Assembly: GCA_000531095.1 (NCBI GenBank)
Contig: HG799463.1
Location: forward strand, 45,276 to 101,043
DNA from: Gemmata massiliana
GTDB lineage: Bacteria; Planctomycetota; Planctomycetia; Gemmatales; Gemmataceae
Direction of reading: 5' to 3'
Length of the DNA stretch: 55,768 nt
The notes under the pieces were generated by a model. The model searched no databases. It was not told the origin of the DNA and saw nothing but the letters and a program-made list of their open reading frames with translations. Each line of letters starts with the position of its first letter. Position 1 is the first letter of the stretch. The position numbers and the translations under genes were made by a program. This document shows, one piece after another, positions 26,252 through 35,511 of the stretch.

Positions 26252-27855
26252 CCCGACCCGCACTGGCCCCGGTCCACTTCCTGCTCGTGGACGACCTGGA
26301 AGAGAATCTCATCGCACTCGAAGCGCTGCTCCGGCGCGACGGGCTCGTACTGCTCACCGCCCGCTCCGGCCCGGAAGCCCTCGAACTGCTGCTCAAGCAC
26401 GAAGTCGCGCTGGCACTCGTGGACGTGCAGATGCCCGAGATGGACGGGTTCGAGTTGGCCGAACTGATGCGCGGGACCGAGCGCACGCGGCGCGTGCCGA
26501 TCATCTTCCTCACGGCCGGCAACCCGGACCAGTCGCGCCGGTTCCGCGGGTACGAGGCCGGAGCGGTCGACTTCCTCAACAAGCCGATCGAGCCGCACAC
26601 GCTGCGGAGCAAGGCGGATGTGTTCTTCGAGTTGTGGCGCGAGCGCCAGGAAGTGGCCCGCCAGCGCGACGAACTCAAGGCCGCGACCGCCGAGAACGCG
26701 CGATTGCTAGAAGAAACGCGCCGAACCGCGGACGCGCTCCGCGAGGCCGACCGGCGGAAGGACGAGTTCCTCGCGACGTTGGCCCACGAACTCCGGAACC
26801 CGCTCGCACCGATCCGCAACGGGTTGCAGATCCTGAGTCTCGCCCAATCCGCGGACACCGCGGCGCGGGCGCGGGCCATGATGGAACGGCAGCTCGGGCA
26901 CATGGTGCGACTGGTCGACGACCTGCTCGACATCTCCCGCGTGACGAGCGGCAAAGTGCGCCTGCGCCCGGAGTTGATCGAGGTCCGCACGGCCGTCGAA
27001 GCGGCGATCGAAGCGAGCCGACCGGCGATCGAAGCGGGGCAGCACACGCTCACGGTTCACACCCCGAACGAACAGTTGTGGCTCCAGGCCGATCCCACGC
27101 GGCTCGCCCAGGTGATCGGGAACCTGCTCACCAACGCAGCGAAGTACACCCCCGACGGCGGCCGAATCAACGTCTCGGTGGAGCACGACAACGGGTACGC
27201 AGTCGTCCGCGTCAAAGATACGGGACTCGGCATCCCGGCCGACATGCTCCCGCGTGTGTTCGATCTGTTCACGCAAGTCGGCAAGCACCTGGACCGGGCA
27301 CAGGGCGGACTCGGAATCGGGCTGGCACTGGTCAAGCGGTTGGTCGAAATGCACGGCGGTGAGGTGACCGTTGAAAGCCCCGGCCCCGACCGCGGGAGCA
27401 CGTTCTCGGTGCGCATGCCGCTCGCGCCCGACGCTCCCGTGATCCCGCTTTCGAGTAACTCCATTCGCACGGCCCGCGGGAAATCGCGCCGCGTGCTGGT
27501 CGTGGACGACAACGCCGACGCTGCCGAGAGCTTGTCGGAACTGCTCACGCTGTCCGGCCACAAAACGGAAACCGCTCAGAGCGGCCCCGAAGCACTGAGC
27601 ACCGCGGCCCGGTTCCGCCCGGAACTCGTGTTCCTCGACATCGGACTACCGGGAATGAACGGCTACGAGGTCGCCCGGACGCTGCGCTCCGACCCGAGCA
27701 GCACCAAAGCCGTTCTCGTGGCCCTAACCGGGTGGGGTTCGGAAGAAGACCGCCGGCGCTCGGCGGAAGCCGGCTTCGACTTCCACCTGACCAAGCCCGT
27801 AGAGACGGGGCAACTCGAAGGGCTGCTCGCCAAACTCGCGAACGGTCCGGCATGA
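26248..27855 (+). CDS. REC-HisKA-HATPase-REC hybrid kinase
   Basis: A 535-residue soluble kinase with no membrane helix. N-terminal receiver with Asp59 (LVDVQMPEMDG), short coiled coil about 125-165, HisKA with His180 (LATLAHELRNPL), HATPase about 280-395 (DTGLGIPADML, GGLGIGLALVK), and a C-terminal receiver with Asp464 (LDIGLPGMNG). The GTG start at 26248 overlaps the cheB stop as GTGA. Having receivers at both ends fits a relay that accepts phosphate from the upstream CHASE3 kinase and passes it on, which is inference. Confidence 0.92.
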   Translation: MTRPALAPVHFLLVDDLEENLIALEALLRRDGLVLLTARSGPEALELLLKHEVALALVDVQMPEMDGFELAELMRGTERTRRVPIIFLTAGNPDQSRRFRGYEAGAVDFLNKPIEPHTLRSKADVFFELWRERQEVARQRDELKAATAENARLLEETRRTADALREADRRKDEFLATLAHELRNPLAPIRNGLQILSLAQSADTAARARAMMERQLGHMVRLVDDLLDISRVTSGKVRLRPELIEVRTAVEAAIEASRPAIEAGQHTLTVHTPNEQLWLQADPTRLAQVIGNLLTNAAKYTPDGGRINVSVEHDNGYAVVRVKDTGLGIPADMLPRVFDLFTQVGKHLDRAQGGLGIGLALVKRLVEMHGGEVTVESPGPDRGSTFSVRMPLAPDAPVIPLSSNSIRTARGKSRRVLVVDDNADAAESLSELLTLSGHKTETAQSGPEALSTAARFRPELVFLDIGLPGMNGYEVARTLRSDPSSTKAVLVALTGWGSEEDRRRSAEAGFDFHLTKPVETGQLEGLLAKLANGPA

Positions 27856-28165
27856 TACGTCAGCGGTCGTCCGTTCGAGAAAATCGGCTGGGACGGGTTC
27901 ACCGCCCCTTGTACCCGGCCGCCGGGCAGTGGCCGGAGCCGTTCCCCTGAATCAGGAACGCTTCGACTGACGCGGTCGCGGCGAAGATCACGCACCAACG
28001 GCCGCAGGGTACTCACGCCTTACCCCATGACAGCGGCCGCGAAGGTCCGAAGCCTGACGTCCCTGTCACCGGACGGCCATTCGGCAAAAAATTGTAAGCG
28101 CGGAATTGAGAGGTGATGAAACTCGGCCGATCGAGTGCAAATCAGTACGGAACGGAGGAGAGACG
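27856..28165. other. Intergenic stretch, nothing recognised
   Basis: About 310 bases between the chemosensory operon and a small membrane protein. A short imperfect hairpin (around 27942-27962) is the only structure noticed; it has no T-run. Confidence 0.35.
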
Positions 28166-28357
28166 ATGGCGTCGCTATTCGGGCTGATCGGCGTGGCGCT
28201 CCTCGGCGCCGCGGCCATAGTTGGGATCTTCCTCGGTTCGGACAAAGTACCGCTGTCGATCACCGCGTGCGGGTTCGCGATCGCGGGCGGACTGTCACTG
28301 GTCGGGTCCGCTATTGTGGAGGCAGCGCAAATTTTGAAGTCTCAGAATCGGGAATAG
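28166..28357 (+). CDS. Small two-helix membrane protein
   Basis: A 63-residue product with hydrophobic segments at 4-23 (LFGLIGVALLGAAAIVGIFL) and about 30-53, ending in a polar tail. GGAGGAG precedes ATG 28166 at ideal spacing. No family recognised. Its last 47 bases overlap, tail to tail, the end of the lipoprotein gene on the other strand. Confidence 0.55.
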   Translation: MASLFGLIGVALLGAAAIVGIFLGSDKVPLSITACGFAIAGGLSLVGSAIVEAAQILKSQNRE

Positions 28358-28793
28358 CTCGTTCCGTATTGGTCGGCGCCGGGGCGTTCCCAACTGGTAC
28401 CGGGGCTACATTCGTCGGCGTGTTGTGCCCAACTGGTACCACGACGACCGGGTGGCGCAGGCTGTAATCGCGCGGCTTGGGGTGCCCCACGAGGCGCCAA
28501 ATTTCGGTACCCGCCGTGTACGGCAGCGTAAACGTGTCGCCGACGAACGTGAAGATGAGGTCGAAGCCCATTATCGGGACGAGCAGGTAATCGGCGGTAC
28601 ACGTCACCTTATCCCACGGGTACGTGGACATCGCGGCCCAGTCCCCGCGCACGCCCCCGTACACGCGACAGATCGGTGCGTCGGGGTTGCTCGTTGGCGC
28701 AACGGCGGGCTGTCGGAGATTGTCTACAGTCCCGCACCCGCACCCAATGGCACTCGCCAGGAGCGCAGCAGCGAGTGATTTCCGTCCGACCAT
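28311..28793 (-). CDS. YceK/YidQ-type lipoprotein
   Basis: A 160-residue product whose start (MVGRKSLAAALLASAIGC) is a lipoprotein signal with lipobox AIGC. The mature part contains RVYGGVRGDWAAM, a long hydrophobic LLVPIMGFDLIFTFVGDTFTLPYT and a proline-rich end; the R-x-YGG…D…DLPFS..GDTxxLP pattern is that of the YceK/YidQ (DUF1375) family, of unknown function. ATG 28793 is supported by GGACGGAG; a TTG 18 bases upstream is the alternative. Confidence 0.75.
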   Translation of the reverse strand: MVGRKSLAAALLASAIGCGCGTVDNLRQPAVAPTSNPDAPICRVYGGVRGDWAAMSTYPWDKVTCTADYLLVPIMGFDLIFTFVGDTFTLPYTAGTEIWRLVGHPKPRDYSLRHPVVVVPVGHNTPTNVAPVPVGNAPAPTNTERAIPDSETSKFALPPQ

Positions 28794-29146
28794 AGGCTCC
28801 GTCCCTGTCAATGGGGCGAGTACGCGCGTTCCCGCGCGAATCGACCTCGTGTGCCACGCAACTTATCGGACGGAAATACCGTCAAAGACGAGAAAATCCC
28901 GATAATCCGCACTCCGGGGACAATCGTTTTCATTTATGAGTCCGCACGGCGACGAGTTCGTGCTATAGTTTCTGTCAATGAACTTGGTCCGAGAATCGGT
29001 GGTCCCGACGCGAGCGTTTCGCCGGGGGAACCTCGTTTGATCCTCCGGCGGGTTCGATCGAACACGCACCGCGAGTGCACTCCCGGAGGCCGCGCTCAGC
29101 ACCGCCGACCTCGGTCATTGCTCGGTGCTTCACGCGCGTCGGCGCC
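28794..29146. other. Divergent intergenic region with possible extended -10
   Basis: A 350-base region between the lipoprotein and the propeller kinase. TGCTATAGT at 28961-28969 resembles an extended -10 element pointing to the kinase, without a clear -35. Nothing else is supported. Confidence 0.25.
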
Positions 29147-32100
29147 ATGTCGTTGTCCCGCTCCTCGCGGTTCAGTGTGCGCGTTCTCGGCCCAATAGCC
29201 GTTCTTTTTGTTTGCAGCTCGCCCGCTCCCGCACTCGATCCGGCCCGCGCCACAACACAGTACGCCATGCGCGTGTGGCAGACCGAACAGGGCCTCCCCC
29301 ACAATTCTGTCACGGCCCTCGCTCAAACCCCGGACGGGTACCTCTGGTGCGGGACCGAGAACGGGCTGACGCGCTTCGACGGCAGCAATTTCACGCTCTT
29401 CGACCGCTCGAACACCCCGGCCATTCGGAACGAGACGATCCACGTGCTCCTCACCGACCGTAACGGCCGGCTCTGGATCGGGACCGGCGGCGGCGGACTG
29501 GTGCGGTACGAGGGGGGCGCGTTCACCCGGTTGTCCGTGGACGACGGCATGGTGGGCGATACCGTACACGGGCTCATGGAAGACAGTTCCGGAGCCCTCT
29601 GGATCGGCACGACCTCCGGGCTGAGCCGCTTCGCCGACGGGCGCTTTACGAACTACACGGTCGCGGACGGGTTACCCCACGACTACTGTCGCGTGGTGTG
29701 TGAAGCCCCCAACGGTCAACTGTGGGTCGGCACGAGTCAGGGGCTGTCGCGCCTCACCGGGAACCGATTCGAGACGTACACAACGGAACACGGTCTCCCC
29801 GGGAGTAACATTCAAGCCATCCGCGCGTGCTCGGACGGGGCGCTGTGGATCGGCACCAACGGGACCGGGCTGAGCCGGTGGAAGGACGGGCGGTTCACAA
29901 ACTTCGATACCGAACAAGGACTTTCCAACGGGTTCGTGCGGGCGGTTCACGAGGACCGCGACGGGAACCTGTGGGTCGGGACCGACGAGGGCATCAGCCG
30001 GTGGAAGAACGGGAAACAGACCGGTCAGTTCCCCCGAAACCTGGTCGCGGGGCGGAGCGTCTTCGACATCCACGAGGACCGGGCCGGCCACTTGTGGGTC
30101 GGAACGACCGACGGGCTGCTCCGCATCGGTAACGGGCGCTGCGTCACCACGACCGTGACCGAGGGGCTCGCCGGTGACCTCGTCTGGGCCGTACACGCGG
30201 ACCGTCGGGGCCACTTGTGGGCGGGAACGACGAGCGGTCTCAACGTCTGTCGGAACGGGAAATGGACCGCGTACACAACAAAAGACGGGCTCCCGACCAA
30301 CGTCATCCTGTCGATCGCGGAGGAGACGGACGGGACGATGTGGTTCGGCACGTCGGGCGGCCTGGTGCGCTTCCAAAACGGGAAGTTTCACACGTTTACC
30401 GCCGCGGACGGCCTGACCAGTAGCACCATCGCCGCCGTGTTCTTCGACCGCCGGGGCACCCTGTGGGTCGGCACCAAGGGGGGCGGGGTCAACCGTTACA
30501 AGGACGGTCGGTTCACACCGGTCCAGATCCGGGCCGGGCGCAGCGATATCATCGCCCGCGTGTTCCACGAAGACGCCACGGGCGCCCTCTGGATCGGCAC
30601 CAACGGGTCCGGCGTGTGCGTCCTGCGCGGCGACACGACCGAATGGTACACGGCCCGAAACGGGCTTTCTAGCGACCTGATTTTGGCGATTCACGAGGGC
30701 GCGGACGGGGCCATCTGGATCGGCACCCACGGGGGCGGGCTGAACCGGTTCCACAACAATCAGTGGTCGCACTTCACCAGCGCGAACGGGCTCTCGGACG
30801 ACATCATCTATCAGATCCTCGAAGACGGCCCCCACTTCTGGATGAGCTGCGCAAAGGGGATCTTCCGCGTCCGAAAAGACGAACTCACGTGCGTCTGGCG
30901 CCCCGTTCACCCGTTGCTCTTGGGGAAGAACGACGGGATGCAGATCCTGGATTGTAGCGGCGGGTCGCAGTCGTCCGGGTGCCGGGCGCGCGACGGCACG
31001 CTCTGGTTCCCCACTACCCGGGGGCTCGTGGCCATCGAACCGGGGCGCGTCCAGGCGAACACCACCCCGCCCCAACTCTACATCGAACGGGTCATGGCCG
31101 ACGGTGCGTTCCTGGACGCGCCGGGAGCGCTGACCGTCGCGCCCGGGCGGGGGCAACTCGAGTTCCACTTCGCCGCGATCGAACTCTCGGCCCCGGAACG
31201 GGTCCGGTTCCGGTACCAATTGGAAGGGTTCGACAAGGAGTGGGTGGAAGCGGGCAACCGGCGGTCCGCGTATTACACCAACTTGCCCCCGGGCCAGTAC
31301 CGGTTCCGCGTGACCGCGTGCAACGGGGACGGGATCTGGCGCGAGGTGCCGCTCGAAATCGGACTCGTACTGCAACCGCATTTCTACCAGACCGACCTCT
31401 TCTACGGGCTGTGCGCCTTCGGGGTCGCGCTGGCCGGAATCGGGATTCACCTGTTCCGCACCCGGCGGCTCCGCGCCCGCGAAGAGTACCTGGCCCGGTG
31501 CGTCGCGATCCGCACCCGGCAGTTCCAAGAGGAAGTCGCGGAGCACGCGCGCACCGGAGAACAGTTGCGCCAGTCGCAAAAGCTGGAAGCCATCGGTCAG
31601 TTAGCGGGCGGCGTGGCGCACGACTTCAACAACTTGCTCACCGTTATCAACGGGTGCGCCGATCTCCTTTTGGACGGCTCCGGTTGGGGCGCACACGAGA
31701 AGGGTATGGTTCTCGACATCCTCGCCGCGGGCCGGCGGGCAGAGGGCCTGACGCGCCAGTTGCTGGCGTTCAGCCGGAGACAGGTGCTCGAACCGAAAGT
31801 GCTGGACCCGAACGCGGTCGTGACCGATACGGAGCGCATGCTCGCGCGGATGATCGGGGAAGACATCACCGTTACGGTGACCCTCGAACCCGGCTTGTAC
31901 CGGATCAAAGCCGATCCCGTGCAACTCCAACAGGTACTGGTCAACTTGTCCGTGAACGCACGCGACGCCATGCCGCACGGGGGCCGGTTCACGATCGCCA
32001 CCCGCAACGCGACGCTCGACGAAGAATACGCCAAAACACACCCCGAGGTAACTCCCGGCGAGTACGCCCTGCTGGAAGTGAGTGACACCGGGTGCGGGAT

Positions 32101-32938
32101 GAGCACGGATATCAAGGCCCGGGTGTTCGAGCCGTTCTTCACTACTAAAGGACCGGGAAAAGGAACGGGACTCGGGCTGGCGACCGTTTACGGGATCGTC
32201 CGCCAGTCGGGTGGGCACGTCACCGTCGAGAGCGAGTCCGGGGCCGGAACCGTGTTCCGGATTTACTTCCCGCGCGCAGAGGGCGAGCCGGTCAAACAAT
32301 CACAACCCCTCGGGCTCGGTTCGGTACCGGGGGGCGCGGAAACGCTGCTCCTGGTCGAGGACGAACCGACCGTCCGCGCGGTCGCCCGGCACGTTCTGCT
32401 GGCGTGCGGGTACCGCGTGCTGGAGGCCGAAGACGGAATGGAGGGCTTGCGCGTCGCCCGCGCCCACGCGGGGAGGATTGACCTGCTCCTTTCTGACGTC
32501 GTCATGCCCAATCTCGGAGGCCGGCAACTCGCCGAACAATTGCAGCAAGAACGTCCAGATATGCGCGTCCTGTTTCTGTCGGGGTACACGGACGACGTAG
32601 TTCTGCGTCACGGAGTTTCAGAGGCCGAGGTCGCGTTCCTGCAAAAGCCCTACGCACCCGCGACCCTGGCCTCCAAAGTCCGGGCGCTTCTTGATGGCCA
32701 TTCGTCCGAGCACGGGAGCGAAATTTCTGAGCTGACCGGACGAGCCGTTGCCTGTGCGGACGGGGGCCAGGTGGTTAATTGTCTACTGGGATCGAACGGT
32801 TCACCGGACCGGGGCAGAAGCGAGTTGCGGCGTCGTTCACGTTCTGCCGCCCGATCGGGTGGAACCGCCGAACGGGTCAATTCCGTTGCTGGGCTCGCCA
32901 AGGGTGTTGCGAACGCCGCGCGGGAACCCCTTGGGTAG
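29147..32938 (+). CDS. Two-propeller hybrid sensor kinase (Reg_prop/Y_Y_Y) with receiver
   Basis: A 1263-residue sensor resembling the hybrid two-component systems known from Bacteroides polysaccharide use. After a signal segment (VRVLGPIAVLFVCSS) come about 14 blade repeats of the LW(I/V)GT..GL.R…G form up to about residue 640, i.e. two seven-bladed propellers outside the cytoplasm. A Y_Y_Y domain (RFRYQLEGFDKEWVEAG) and a helix (about 750-772) follow, then HisKA (GGVAHDFNNLLTV), HATPase and a receiver (SDVVMPNLGG). There is no AraC-type output. The last about 80 residues after the receiver are arginine/serine-rich and look like read-through into unrelated sequence. Confidence 0.9.
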   Translation: MSLSRSSRFSVRVLGPIAVLFVCSSPAPALDPARATTQYAMRVWQTEQGLPHNSVTALAQTPDGYLWCGTENGLTRFDGSNFTLFDRSNTPAIRNETIHVLLTDRNGRLWIGTGGGGLVRYEGGAFTRLSVDDGMVGDTVHGLMEDSSGALWIGTTSGLSRFADGRFTNYTVADGLPHDYCRVVCEAPNGQLWVGTSQGLSRLTGNRFETYTTEHGLPGSNIQAIRACSDGALWIGTNGTGLSRWKDGRFTNFDTEQGLSNGFVRAVHEDRDGNLWVGTDEGISRWKNGKQTGQFPRNLVAGRSVFDIHEDRAGHLWVGTTDGLLRIGNGRCVTTTVTEGLAGDLVWAVHADRRGHLWAGTTSGLNVCRNGKWTAYTTKDGLPTNVILSIAEETDGTMWFGTSGGLVRFQNGKFHTFTAADGLTSSTIAAVFFDRRGTLWVGTKGGGVNRYKDGRFTPVQIRAGRSDIIARVFHEDATGALWIGTNGSGVCVLRGDTTEWYTARNGLSSDLILAIHEGADGAIWIGTHGGGLNRFHNNQWSHFTSANGLSDDIIYQILEDGPHFWMSCAKGIFRVRKDELTCVWRPVHPLLLGKNDGMQILDCSGGSQSSGCRARDGTLWFPTTRGLVAIEPGRVQANTTPPQLYIERVMADGAFLDAPGALTVAPGRGQLEFHFAAIELSAPERVRFRYQLEGFDKEWVEAGNRRSAYYTNLPPGQYRFRVTACNGDGIWREVPLEIGLVLQPHFYQTDLFYGLCAFGVALAGIGIHLFRTRRLRAREEYLARCVAIRTRQFQEEVAEHARTGEQLRQSQKLEAIGQLAGGVAHDFNNLLTVINGCADLLLDGSGWGAHEKGMVLDILAAGRRAEGLTRQLLAFSRRQVLEPKVLDPNAVVTDTERMLARMIGEDITVTVTLEPGLYRIKADPVQLQQVLVNLSVNARDAMPHGGRFTIATRNATLDEEYAKTHPEVTPGEYALLEVSDTGCGMSTDIKARVFEPFFTTKGPGKGTGLGLATVYGIVRQSGGHVTVESESGAGTVFRIYFPRAEGEPVKQSQPLGLGSVPGGAETLLLVEDEPTVRAVARHVLLACGYRVLEAEDGMEGLRVARAHAGRIDLLLSDVVMPNLGGRQLAEQLQQERPDMRVLFLSGYTDDVVLRHGVSEAEVAFLQKPYAPATLASKVRALLDGHSSEHGSEISELTGRAVACADGGQVVNCLLGSNGSPDRGRSELRRRSRSAARSGGTAERVNSVAGLAKGVANAAREPLG

Positions 32939-33394
32939 CGGCGAAAGCCCGAAGTTCTCATTTGGGGCCGTAACCGTAAGTGATTGCACTCCCCCGCCTT
33001 CTTTCTCGGCCAGTGAGTACACTGTTCGCCCTCGTCCGTATTCCCTGTTTGACCGCGATCACCCGCTCTTTCACATTCCCACCTATCCGCCCGTTAAGTA
33101 CACGATCCCGCCCGGTGCGGCCGGTTGTATTCGCTTAAAATGCGGCACTCGATTTCGGAACGCGCGTCCGCCGATTCCCCGCGGACTTACCGCCCGCTCC
33201 GGCAACCGTGGCCGTGCCCCCGATACCGCCCGCAGCCCGGCGGCCACTTGCGGTATTCCTCGAAACCGTGCGCAAGGCCGGCTCCCGTACCGGCCGATGT
33301 GTAGACGAACAAGGGCACCCGGGAACCGTACCTCGTCTGGTTCCCGCGCGACGAAGTCCGAGCCGGGGCGACACGGAACGCACGGGTACGGGCT
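32939..33394. other. Non-coding stretch before the fdhA remnant
   Basis: About 450 bases with open frames but no protein-like pattern. It seems to be decayed sequence joining the kinase gene and the formate dehydrogenase remnant. Confidence 0.35.
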
Positions 33395-34577
33395 CATGGG
33401 CGTGGCCGATCCCGGCGGCGTTCCGCGAACCGATCCGACGCTCCAGCACCCGCGCTGCGTGTTCCAGTTGCTGCGCCGGCACTTCGCGCGCTACACGCCG
33501 GACGTGTGCGGGTGCCGGCCCGAAGAACTCGTCCGCGTCGCGGAGCTGCTCTGCGCCAATTCGGGGCGCGAGCGCACCAGCGCGATCGTGTACGCGGTGG
33601 GCTGGACCCAACACACGACCGGGGTCCAGATCATCCGCACCGCGGGCATCCTGCAACTGCTCCTGGGCAACGTGGGGCGGCACGGGGGCGGGATCACGGC
33701 GATGCGCGGGCACTCCAGCATCCAGGGCAGTACCGACGTTTCCACGCTGTACGACACGCTGCCCGGGTACCTCCCGCAACCCGTCGCGGACGCCGACCAC
33801 GAAATACTCGAGGGGCACATCGAGAAGGAGGGAATGCCGACCGGGTACTGGGCGAACTTCCCGTCGTTCGTCGTTTCTCTCCTGAAGGTGTACTACGGCC
33901 CGGCGGCGACCCCGGAGAACGAGTTCGGGTTCGGCTGGTTGCCGCGCGTGGCCGGGGACCACTCGCACCTCGTCACCTTCGACCGCATGGCGCGCGGCGA
34001 AGTGACCGGGTTCTTCCTGTTCGGCCAGAACCCGGCCGGGGACGGGATGAACGCCAAGCTCCAGCGCGCGGCCCTGCGCAACCTCGACTGGCTGATCGTC
34101 GCCGACTGGTTCGAGACCGAGAGCGCGGTGTTCTGGAAGGCCGACCCGAACGGCCCGCCCCCGTCGGAGGTGAAAACCGAAGTGTTCTTCATCCCGGCCG
34201 CGAGTCACGTCGAAAAAGAAGGAACGCTGACCAATACTCAGCGGCTCCTCCAGCGGCACAACAGAGTGCTGGCCCCGGTCGGCGACGCGCGCTCGGATGC
34301 GTGGTTCGTGTACCAGTTCGGGAAGCGGTTGAAGGCGCTGTACGCCGGGTCAACCGACCCGAAAGACGCACCGCTCCTGAACCTCACCTGGGACTACGAA
34401 CCCGTTCACCCCCAGAAGCTGGACGGTACCGCGAGCCGCATTTCGGGCGAACCGGACGTCGAACGGGTGCTGCAGGAACTCAACGGGTTCAGCACCACCG
34501 AAACCGACCCGCGCACGGACGAGCCGAAGTTGATTCCCGGGTTCTCGGCGCTCAAAGCCGATGGTTCGACCGCGTAG
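33395..34577 (+). pseudogene. fdhA: Truncated formate dehydrogenase alpha subunit
   Basis: From about 33395 the plus strand reads as the central part of a molybdopterin formate dehydrogenase large subunit: TDPTLQHPRCVFQLLRRHFARYTP, then VYAVGWTQHTTGVQIIRTAG, NVGRHGGGITAMRGHSSIQG, FFLFGQNPAGDGM and a LTNTQRLLQRHN segment. The iron-sulfur N-terminus and the catalytic Cys/Sec loop are missing upstream. At 34577 the frame stops at LKADGSTA, just where the family continues with CGCW…, so the C-terminus is lost too. The frame is still intact over 390 codons, so decay is recent or a fragment is retained. It lies upstream of, and faces, the Fae-like gene, another C1 gene. Confidence 0.8.
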
Positions 34578-34956
34578 CGCTTCGGCGGCGCCAGGGTGAT
34601 CGCCGCTGCAATTCTGGTTCTGAGTGGGGGCCGGGCCGTGCGTGCCCTCGTCGTGATGCTCCCCGCGGTTCACGGGGCGAAATAAACGGTTCGTGTCGGT
34701 GCTCGATACGACGGATGCGTGTTCCCCCCTCAGTCAACGGACCCCGATCGAGCGCGACTGGGACCAGGACCGAGGACGGTCCGACGCGCTACGCGGGCTG
34801 CCCGTGATTGGGGCCGGGCGCGCTGTGGTTCGTGTCGATTCACACGAGACCGGCTGGGGTGAAAAATCCCGTGCGTGCGGAGCAGGTGTGCCGCCGGTGG
34901 CACGGGGCACACAAGAACACGGATGCGCGGATCTGTCACCGGAACACGCGCCTACC
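34578..34956. other. Decayed sequence downstream of fdhA
   Basis: About 380 bases with no gene I can support. A faint resemblance to the fdhA C-terminal region (a string EWGPGRACPRR) occurs in another frame near 34620, consistent with frameshifted decay, but it is too weak to annotate. Confidence 0.3.
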
Positions 34957-35511
34957 CTACAGCTTTCCGTCGACCCCGAGTTGGTGGAAGTAGTGGGTCA
35001 CTTTGTCCTGGTTTTCGAGGAGCCAGTCGATGCTCGGTTCGTTCGCCAGGGCCTTGCGGATCGCCTTCACCGTCGCTTCCCGGTTCACGTTGAAAAGCCC
35101 TTGATAATCGACCTCTTTGGGATCGACGGCGAGCACCGATGGGTCGAGCCAGACCGAGTAAATGATACCCAGATCGTTGGCTTTTTCCTTTGGGATGATG
35201 CCCGCACGAACGGCGTCGAGAACGCCGTTCGCGATGCCCGCCTGAACGCTCCCCATGAGGATGTTCGTATACCGCGAGCTGGCCACGGTCACCTTGCTCA
35301 CCATCAGCGTCGCGGGGCGCACCTGAACGTCACTGTTCAGGATCGCGAACACCTTCGTGTGCCCCTTCGTCTGATCGCCGACGAGCGTGGCCAGCGCGGT
35401 TCCCACCGGGCCGTCCAATTCACCGATGACGATTTCCGGTTCGGCGCAGAGGTAGTCCTTGTCGCCCTCGACGAGTGCCTCGCCCGTCCGCATCCCGATC
35501 CGCCCCGCCAT
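34957..35511 (-). CDS. Formaldehyde-activating enzyme (Fae)-like protein
   Basis: A 184-residue homologue of Fae, which condenses formaldehyde with tetrahydromethanopterin. GEALVEGDKDYLCAEPEIVIG aligns with the Fae N-terminus, TLMVSKVTVASSR with TLMFNKVTINDAR, and LDAVRAGIIPKEKANDLGIIYSVW with the conserved central segment. The residue matching the proposed catalytic histidine (His17 in Methylorubrum, in AHIDLIIG) is Glu here (AEPEIVIG). It also has a C-terminal extension of about 40 residues. It is therefore a Fae paralogue of unknown activity. GAGGAGG precedes ATG 35511. The start lies inside the end of the zinc-ribbon gene on the same strand. Confidence 0.8.
   Translation of the reverse strand: MAGRIGMRTGEALVEGDKDYLCAEPEIVIGELDGPVGTALATLVGDQTKGHTKVFAILNSDVQVRPATLMVSKVTVASSRYTNILMGSVQAGIANGVLDAVRAGIIPKEKANDLGIIYSVWLDPSVLAVDPKEVDYQGLFNVNREATVKAIRKALANEPSIDWLLENQDKVTHYFHQLGVDGKL

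Noticed and set aside
29672..31579. A 635-codon open frame antisense to the propeller kinase
   Set aside because: The sense frame has repeated LWIGT blades and kinase motifs; the antisense frame is Arg/Pro/Val-rich noise typical of high-GC shadow frames.
33395..34577. Functional formate dehydrogenase
   Set aside because: Both the Fe-S N-terminus with the Cys/Sec loop and the C-terminal domain are missing.
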